The position numbers were made by a program, and so were the translations under genes. A stretch of DNA of 64,000 nt from Erwinia_E haradaeae_C (GTDB lineage Bacteria; Pseudomonadota; Gammaproteobacteria; Enterobacterales; Enterobacteriaceae): assembly GCF_900698995.1 (NCBI RefSeq), contig NZ_LR217735.1, positions 496,001 to 560,000 of the forward strand. Reading direction: 5' to 3'. Shown here piece by piece: positions 59,106 through 64,000 of the stretch (positions are counted from its first letter, which is position 1; each line of letters opens with the position of its first letter). The notes beneath the pieces are model-generated. The model worked only from the letters and a program-made list of their open reading frames with translations. It was not told the DNA's origin and did not search any database.

Positions 59106-60343
59106 AGAATATTTAATTTTTATTAAAAAATAAAAATTATTTACAATATAAACACAATTAGATTTCAAACAGCATCTATAACGTATCATCAAGGTATTAA
59201 TAATTTAATTTAGTGTAAACACATTGAGTTTTTACATGTTGTCAATCGACAGAATAAATCAAAGGTCTCTCATTGTTTTGTTATTTAAAAAGAATTATAG
59301 AAATCTATATGATCTGATTAAAACATCATATTGCTAAAATAATAATAGAACTAGTGTTATCTTTTTCTATATCTTAATATTTTAATAGAAGTTTTTTGCC
59401 TGTCATATTTATAAAGTCAAAGTAAAAAGAAGCTTATTTGATATAATATTTAATATTTATTAACTTTTATACTGTATAAATATTTCAGACTATATGCCAT
59501 TATATAAGAGAATAAAAACAGATAAAGAAATAGTTTTATGTTTACATGGTATAAATAAGATAGATTATATATCTAATATTATATATATAATATTAGATAT
59601 ATGTAGAGTGATTGCAACCATTATTTTTATAATATACTACTTATAATATGTAACATCTAATTAATATTAAGTATAACATGTTAACAATGATAGATTATCT
59701 AGAATAATAAAACGATTTATTAGTTAACGATAAATGGATTTAAACCTTGTAGCATGCGGTTATCACTTTATGTATTACATTTCGAGTACTATACAGTGAT
59801 GCTGATTAAATTTATTAAATCACTGAGTATTTAAATATAGGATCAGTAGAGAAATTTAATTATTATTTCTATCTTAATATAAAAACACAGATATGTTCTA
59901 TATTTTTAGAGAGCTCTTAAATTAAATTAAGTATCAATTTAAGGTTATAACCTTCAAAGTAAAAATATATTTACTTAAACTGAGTATTGCTCTATTAATC
60001 GCTATTATTATAACCATGAGTAAATATATTTTTTGCTGTTTTTACTACAATAAATAAAACTATCTGTATGACTAAATGACTGATGATTGTTTTTAGAAAA
60101 AAGCAAATAGTTTATTAACTAAAGATGCTAAAACAAAAAGACTAAAATATTTTACATACATTTAATATGTGATACCTATGAAATTGATCGCGTATTGGTT
60201 TGTTATTGGTATAGTTAAGTTCAATAAGGATGATATTTTGTAGGCTATTACATCTCTTATTTTAGTTTAACAGTCTCACAAGTCACTAAACAGTGCGTAG
60301 ATAATTTATTTTTAATGAGATGAGTAATACTCAGAGAACTATT
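59106..60343. other. AT-rich spacer between bamD and queF
   Basis: About 1.2 kb, with a 36-bp perfect palindrome at 59567-59602. No gene relic recognised. The queF promoter should be near the right end. Confidence 0.5.
59567..59602. repeat. Perfect 36-bp palindrome
   Basis: Two 18-base arms, ATATATCTAATATTATAT and its complement, with no loop. One C-G pair only. Such AT palindromes can extrude as cruciforms, but a (TA)-rich origin by chance is also possible. Confidence 0.7.
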
Positions 60344-61195
60344 ATGTCCACATCTAACTATTTTAATTCACATATCTTGCCAGAACAATTTCTCGGCAAA
60401 CCCACGACATATCATGATATTTATCAACCTATGTTGTTGCGAGCTATACCGCGTAGTCTTAACAGGGAATTGATAAATTTTGATCTAAATCACATAGGGC
60501 TAACTGGAGAAGATATTTGGACATTATATGAAATATCTTGGCTCAATCAAAAAGGGTTGCCACAAGTCTCGATTGGAGAGTTGGTGTTAGATATGCGAAG
60601 TACTAATTTGATCGAATCTAAAAGTTTAAAATTATACTTAAATAGCTTTAGTCAAACTCGATTTTTAAGTTTAGAGACAGTTCGTCAGACTATAGAGCAT
60701 GATCTGAGTAATTGTGCCATAGGCCTTGTTACGGTTACTTTATTCCAACTTAAAGACGTACGTAAGACAACTATTGGTCATTTACCTGGTGTATGTATTG
60801 ATGAGCAAGATATTCGTATTAATAATTACGAACTTAATTCTCATTATCTACATAATAGCACCGCTCAGGATATTGTTCAGGAGCAATTGGTCAGTCATCT
60901 TTTTAAATCTAACTGTTTAATCACTAGACAACCAGATTGGGCTACAATACAGATTAGCTATTATGGCTTACGAATTCATCATGAATCTTTACTGCGCTAC
61001 CTTATTTCTTACAGAAAGCATTATGAATTCCATGAACAGTGCGCCGAAAGAATTTTTCATGATATTTTAACATATTGCAATCCAAATAAATTAAGCGTGT
61101 ATATTCGTTATACACGGCGAGGTGGGATAGATATTAATCCTTGGCGTAGCAATACTGAGTATATACCATATCGTACTCGTCTAGTAAGACAGTAA
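60344..61195 (+). CDS. queF: NADPH-dependent 7-cyano-7-deazaguanine reductase
   Basis: Reduces preQ0 to preQ1 in queuosine synthesis, a modification of the wobble base in tRNAs for Asn, Asp, His and Tyr; tRNA-His is in this window. The protein matches E. coli QueF (282 residues, the two-domain type): PRSLNRE, DIWTLYEISWLNQKGLPQVSIGE, LIESKSLKLYLNSFSQTRF (QueF motif), the catalytic Cys and Asp in SHLFKSNCLITRQPDWATI, and the C-terminal YTRRGGIDINPWRS. I chose ATG 60344 (283 residues) because it fits the E. coli length; an in-frame ATG at 60320 would add eight residues. Confidence 0.95.
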   Translation: MSTSNYFNSHILPEQFLGKPTTYHDIYQPMLLRAIPRSLNRELINFDLNHIGLTGEDIWTLYEISWLNQKGLPQVSIGELVLDMRSTNLIESKSLKLYLNSFSQTRFLSLETVRQTIEHDLSNCAIGLVTVTLFQLKDVRKTTIGHLPGVCIDEQDIRINNYELNSHYLHNSTAQDIVQEQLVSHLFKSNCLITRQPDWATIQISYYGLRIHHESLLRYLISYRKHYEFHEQCAERIFHDILTYCNPNKLSVYIRYTRRGGIDINPWRSNTEYIPYRTRLVRQ

Positions 61196-61712
61196 TATAC
61201 TTTATCTTTAAAAAATTTTTTTAAAATGAAAATATTTTATAGTTTTGTGAGTATTTTAGCTAGATGTGTAGTATAAATATTAATAAAAATAGCATATGAT
61301 TTAATATCTTTTTAAATATTGTATTATTAGTCACATGCATGTCTGGTCCTTAAATAAAAGGGATATTGTTTGTTACTTCTTTAAAAAAAATATAAAATTT
61401 TTAAGAGTGTTCTTGAAATCTTTATATGTAAAATAGTAAATTCATCAGCAGTAATATAGAAAAATAAAGTCTTTATTACATTTTTACTTGTTATGAAAAA
61501 TATTAGCACTAGATGATAATCTATATAAAACCCTTATCAAATTTAATAGAACTATGGAACTGTATAGATTTATATCGTTTTAGTAATTCAGAAAAAATCT
61601 CATATTATAGGTCAAATTAGATAATAACTCTTATTTACTATATGCCAAATTTGATTAATTCTGATCTATTAGGGTTGTATAACATTTTAATGCTAAACAG
61701 AGATAATTTTAA

Positions 61713-61739
61713 TATCTTATAATTTATAATTATAAGATA
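61713..61739. repeat. Inverted repeat, 12-bp arms, 3-base loop
   Basis: TATCTTATAATT and its exact complement around TAT. A-T rich. Confidence 0.5.
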
Positions 61740-61984
61740 ATATAATATATATATGCCATATATATCCTTAATAAAAATTTCTTGTCTAACGAACAGACTA
61801 TATAGAGATTATATGCGCATTTAAAAAATACTTCAGTTTGGGTAACTACTTTTTAATGGTCACAGATGTATGATAGCTTTGCTATAGATGAATCGTAAAC
61901 ATATTTATAATTATAAAAATAGGTGATTAATATATTGAATAAATACTCTTAAAACAAATTGTTAATTAAGATTCTTAGTGTGAA

Positions 61985-62025
61985 TTTTATTCAACAATAT
62001 AATAATATTATATTGTTGAATAAAA
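61985..62025. repeat. Palindrome, 20-bp arms around one base
   Basis: Arms TTTTATTCAACAATATAATA and exact complement with a single central A at 62005. Three G-C pairs. It lies in the convergent spacer, 225 bases after the acnB stop, so it could be a shared transcript end or a cruciform-forming site. The longest perfect inverted repeat I found in the window. Confidence 0.8.
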
Positions 62026-62250
62026 GGAAATTAATAACTAAATATTAGAATTTCTTATTATTTTTGAATAGAATAAAGCTTCACAAGCAAAATATAAAAA
62101 TATGCAAAAAAATTATAGAGTAATTGAGATTACATTTTTTATTGTTATATTTTTATATTAAAAATATACTTTATGCATTTATAATAAAAATTATAGAAGT
62201 TTTTATAATTTAAGATTAAAAATCTTCTTTATATACTGGTGTTTGAAAAG

Positions 62251-64000
62251 TTATGTATTTCTTTTATTAGAATACTCTTTTATCTCATTAAAATTTAAAT
62301 AGCGATAGGTGTCTATAGAAGTGGAGTGAATTATTTTCATAAACATATAGTATTCAGATAAAGTAGGTAATTTGCCTAAAATTGCGGAAATAGTTGCAAG
62401 TTCAACAGAAGAAAGAAAGACCTTTGTGTTATTGCCAAGTCGGTTTGGAAAATTTCTCGTAGAAGTAGAAACCACTGTAGTACCATCAGACACACGAGCT
62501 TGGTTGCCCATGCACAGTGAACAACCAGGCATCTCAATGCGTGCGCCACTATTTTTAAAAATATTATAATAACCTTCGCGAATCAATTGTATCGCATCCA
62601 TTTTTGTTGGGGGAGCTATCCATAAACGGGCTTTTAGAGAGCTTGTTGGTTTGCTTTTTAGTAATTTTCCGGCTGCACGAAAATGACCAATATTAGTCAT
62701 ACAGGAACCAATGAATACCTCATTAACAGGGGTCCCTGAAACGTCAGATAGAACGCAGGCATCATCTGGATCATTTGGAGCGCATAAAATCGGTTCTATA
62801 ATATTAGATAGATTAATATCTAGCGTTTCAGTATATGACGCATCTACATCTCTTTCCAAAAGATGAGGAAAGCTTAGCCATTCTTCCATGCGATTGATGC
62901 GACGTTTGATAGTGCGTGCATTGCCATAACCTTCATTAATCATCCATCTTAACAGTATAATATTAGAATTTAAATATTCTATAACTGAATCTTTACTTAA
63001 TTGAATCACACACCCTGCTGAAGAGCGTTCAGCGGATGCATCTGACAACTCAAATGCTTGTTCTACTTTGAGATCCGGCAGGCCTTCAATTTCCATGAGC
63101 CGACCAGAGAATATATTTTTCTTAATTGGTGTTTTAACAGTTAAAAGGCCTTCTTTAATAGCATAAAATGGAATAGAATGAACAACATCACGTAGAGTAA
63201 TATTTGGCTGTATTTTTCCTGTGAAACGTATCAATACTGATTCTGGCATATCTAGTGGAATTTTTCCAGTAGCAGCGGCAAAGGCAACCAAACCAGAACC
63301 AGCTGGAAAAGAAAGACCAATAGGAAAGCGGGTATGTGAGTCACCACCAGTACCAATAGTATCCGGTAATAGCATACGGTTAAGCCAGCTATGAATAATT
63401 CCATCTCCAGGTCGTAGAGAAATACCACCACGATCCATTATAAAACTTGGCAACGTATCATGAGTTAATAGGTCTATGGGCTTGGGATAAGCTGAGGTGT
63501 GACAAAATGACTGCATAACTAAATCTGCAGAGAAGCTTAGACAGGCTAAATCTTGAAGCTCATCTTTAGTCATTGGCCCAGTAGTATCTTGCGAGCCAAC
63601 GGAAGTTATTTTTGGTTCACAATATGTACCTGGATAAACTCCTTTAATACCACAGGCACGACCTACTATCTTTTGTGCTAAAGAAAAATTTGATTGACTA
63701 TTTTCAAGAGTCTTTAATGCTAAAAATACATCTGAAGGTGGTAGTGATAATACAGCTCTAGCTTTTTCAGTTAAAGAACGTCCAACAATAAGCGCGATAC
63801 GACCTCCTGCACGCACCTCGTCTAATAAAACCTGAGTTTTAAGTGAAAATTTAGCTAATATCTCATTAGTTTGATGGCTGCGAATCTCGCCTTTATATGG
63901 ATAGATATCAATTATATCTCCCATTCTAAGATGTTCTACATGTACTTCGATAGGTAGTGCCCCTGCATCTTCCATGGTATTAAAAAAAATAGGAGCTATA
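62251..64000 (-). CDS. acnB: Aconitate hydratase B, C-terminal part, cut by window edge
   Basis: TCA-cycle enzyme that isomerises citrate to isocitrate through a [4Fe-4S] cluster; E. coli AcnB also binds mRNA when its cluster is lost. The visible part starts at the right edge with IAPIFFNTMEDAGALPIEV and corresponds to roughly the last two thirds of E. coli AcnB (865 residues). Visible are GRACGIKGVYPGTYCEPKITSVGSQDTTGPMTKDEL, GTGGDSHTRFPIG, SAERSSAGCVIQL, the cluster Cys in VFIGSCMTNIGHFRAAGKL and the other two in GCSLCMGNQARVSDG, then SRNFPNRLG-type text. The C-terminus is several residues shorter than in E. coli. The true start lies outside the window. Confidence 0.96.
   Translation of the reverse strand, partial: IAPIFFNTMEDAGALPIEVHVEHLRMGDIIDIYPYKGEIRSHQTNEILAKFSLKTQVLLDEVRAGGRIALIVGRSLTEKARAVLSLPPSDVFLALKTLENSQSNFSLAQKIVGRACGIKGVYPGTYCEPKITSVGSQDTTGPMTKDELQDLACLSFSADLVMQSFCHTSAYPKPIDLLTHDTLPSFIMDRGGISLRPGDGIIHSWLNRMLLPDTIGTGGDSHTRFPIGLSFPAGSGLVAFAAATGKIPLDMPESVLIRFTGKIQPNITLRDVVHSIPFYAIKEGLLTVKTPIKKNIFSGRLMEIEGLPDLKVEQAFELSDASAERSSAGCVIQLSKDSVIEYLNSNIILLRWMINEGYGNARTIKRRINRMEEWLSFPHLLERDVDASYTETLDINLSNIIEPILCAPNDPDDACVLSDVSGTPVNEVFIGSCMTNIGHFRAAGKLLKSKPTSSLKARLWIAPPTKMDAIQLIREGYYNIFKNSGARIEMPGCSLCMGNQARVSDGTTVVSTSTRNFPNRLGNNTKVFLSSVELATISAILGKLPTLSEYYMFMKIIHSTSIDTYRYLNFNEIKEYSNKRNT

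Larger units (their letters stand above)
61196..62250. other. Convergent spacer between queF and acnB with large palindromes
   Basis: Both genes end here. It holds a 12-bp-arm hairpin at 61713-61739 and a 41-bp near-symmetric palindrome at 61985-62025. No gene or relic recognised. Confidence 0.5.

Noticed and set aside
1..64000. Insertion sequences, prophage, secretion systems or toxin genes
   Set aside because: No transposase, integrase or phage-like frame and no terminal repeats were found; every intact gene has a clear E. coli counterpart.

Overview
The window is a stretch of chromosome from a gammaproteobacterium of the Enterobacterales type that is far into genome reduction, most likely an insect endosymbiont. 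Nearly every intact gene matches an Escherichia coli K-12 protein along its whole length. Several E. coli neighbourhoods survive (pgk-fbaA, murB-birA, minCDE, purEK, cysPUWA, accBC, lipB-ybeD, rimI-yjjG, ycbZ-fabA, rluD/bamD, and the argX-hisR-leuT-proM and leuW-glnU-metU-glnV tRNA sets), while the usual genes between them are missing. By my own sum the intact CDSs cover about 56% of the window. The rest is very AT-rich spacer, often 1 kb or more. I see no insertion sequence, prophage, CRISPR array or foreign-looking gene. The species cannot be named from this window. E. coli comparisons are from memory; no alignment was run.

Layout. 0.5-6 kb: pgk-fbaA and tktA. 6.9-8.9 kb: murB-birA, with birA's 3' end decayed. 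9.7-12.6 kb: eroded remains of mreD, mreC and mreB. 13.8-19 kb: tRNA-Val, tatD, mtnN, four tRNAs, minCDE. 19.8-26 kb: erpA, purEK, lpxH, cysS. 26.4-33 kb: aspS and the sulfate/thiosulfate transporter operon cysP-cysU-cysW-cysA. 34.8-36.6 kb: accB-accC. 37.8-39.7 kb: four tRNAs, yjjG, and rimI broken by a TGA at a tryptophan position. 41-50 kb: lipA, lipB-ybeD, glnS, recB. 51.6-55.8 kb: bolA, lonH (ycbZ), fabA. 57-61 kb: rluD, bamD, queF. 62.2 kb to the right edge: acnB, running out of the window.

How the genes fit together. What remains is glycolysis and pentose phosphate steps, a TCA enzyme, lipoate synthesis and transfer, fatty-acid and lipid A synthesis, outer-membrane assembly, purine synthesis, tRNA charging and modification, Fe-S assembly, recombination and sulfur uptake. 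Septum placement (Min) is intact, but the rod-shape genes mreBCD are pseudogenes and the dacA-rodA-pbpA block expected beside ybeD is absent, so the cells may not be normal rods.

I did not find a clearly new biological system. The best leads are the mreBCD graveyard, the trimmed birA with an altered biotin loop, the rimI nonsense codon, long perfect palindromes in the spacers, and several odd tRNA genes.
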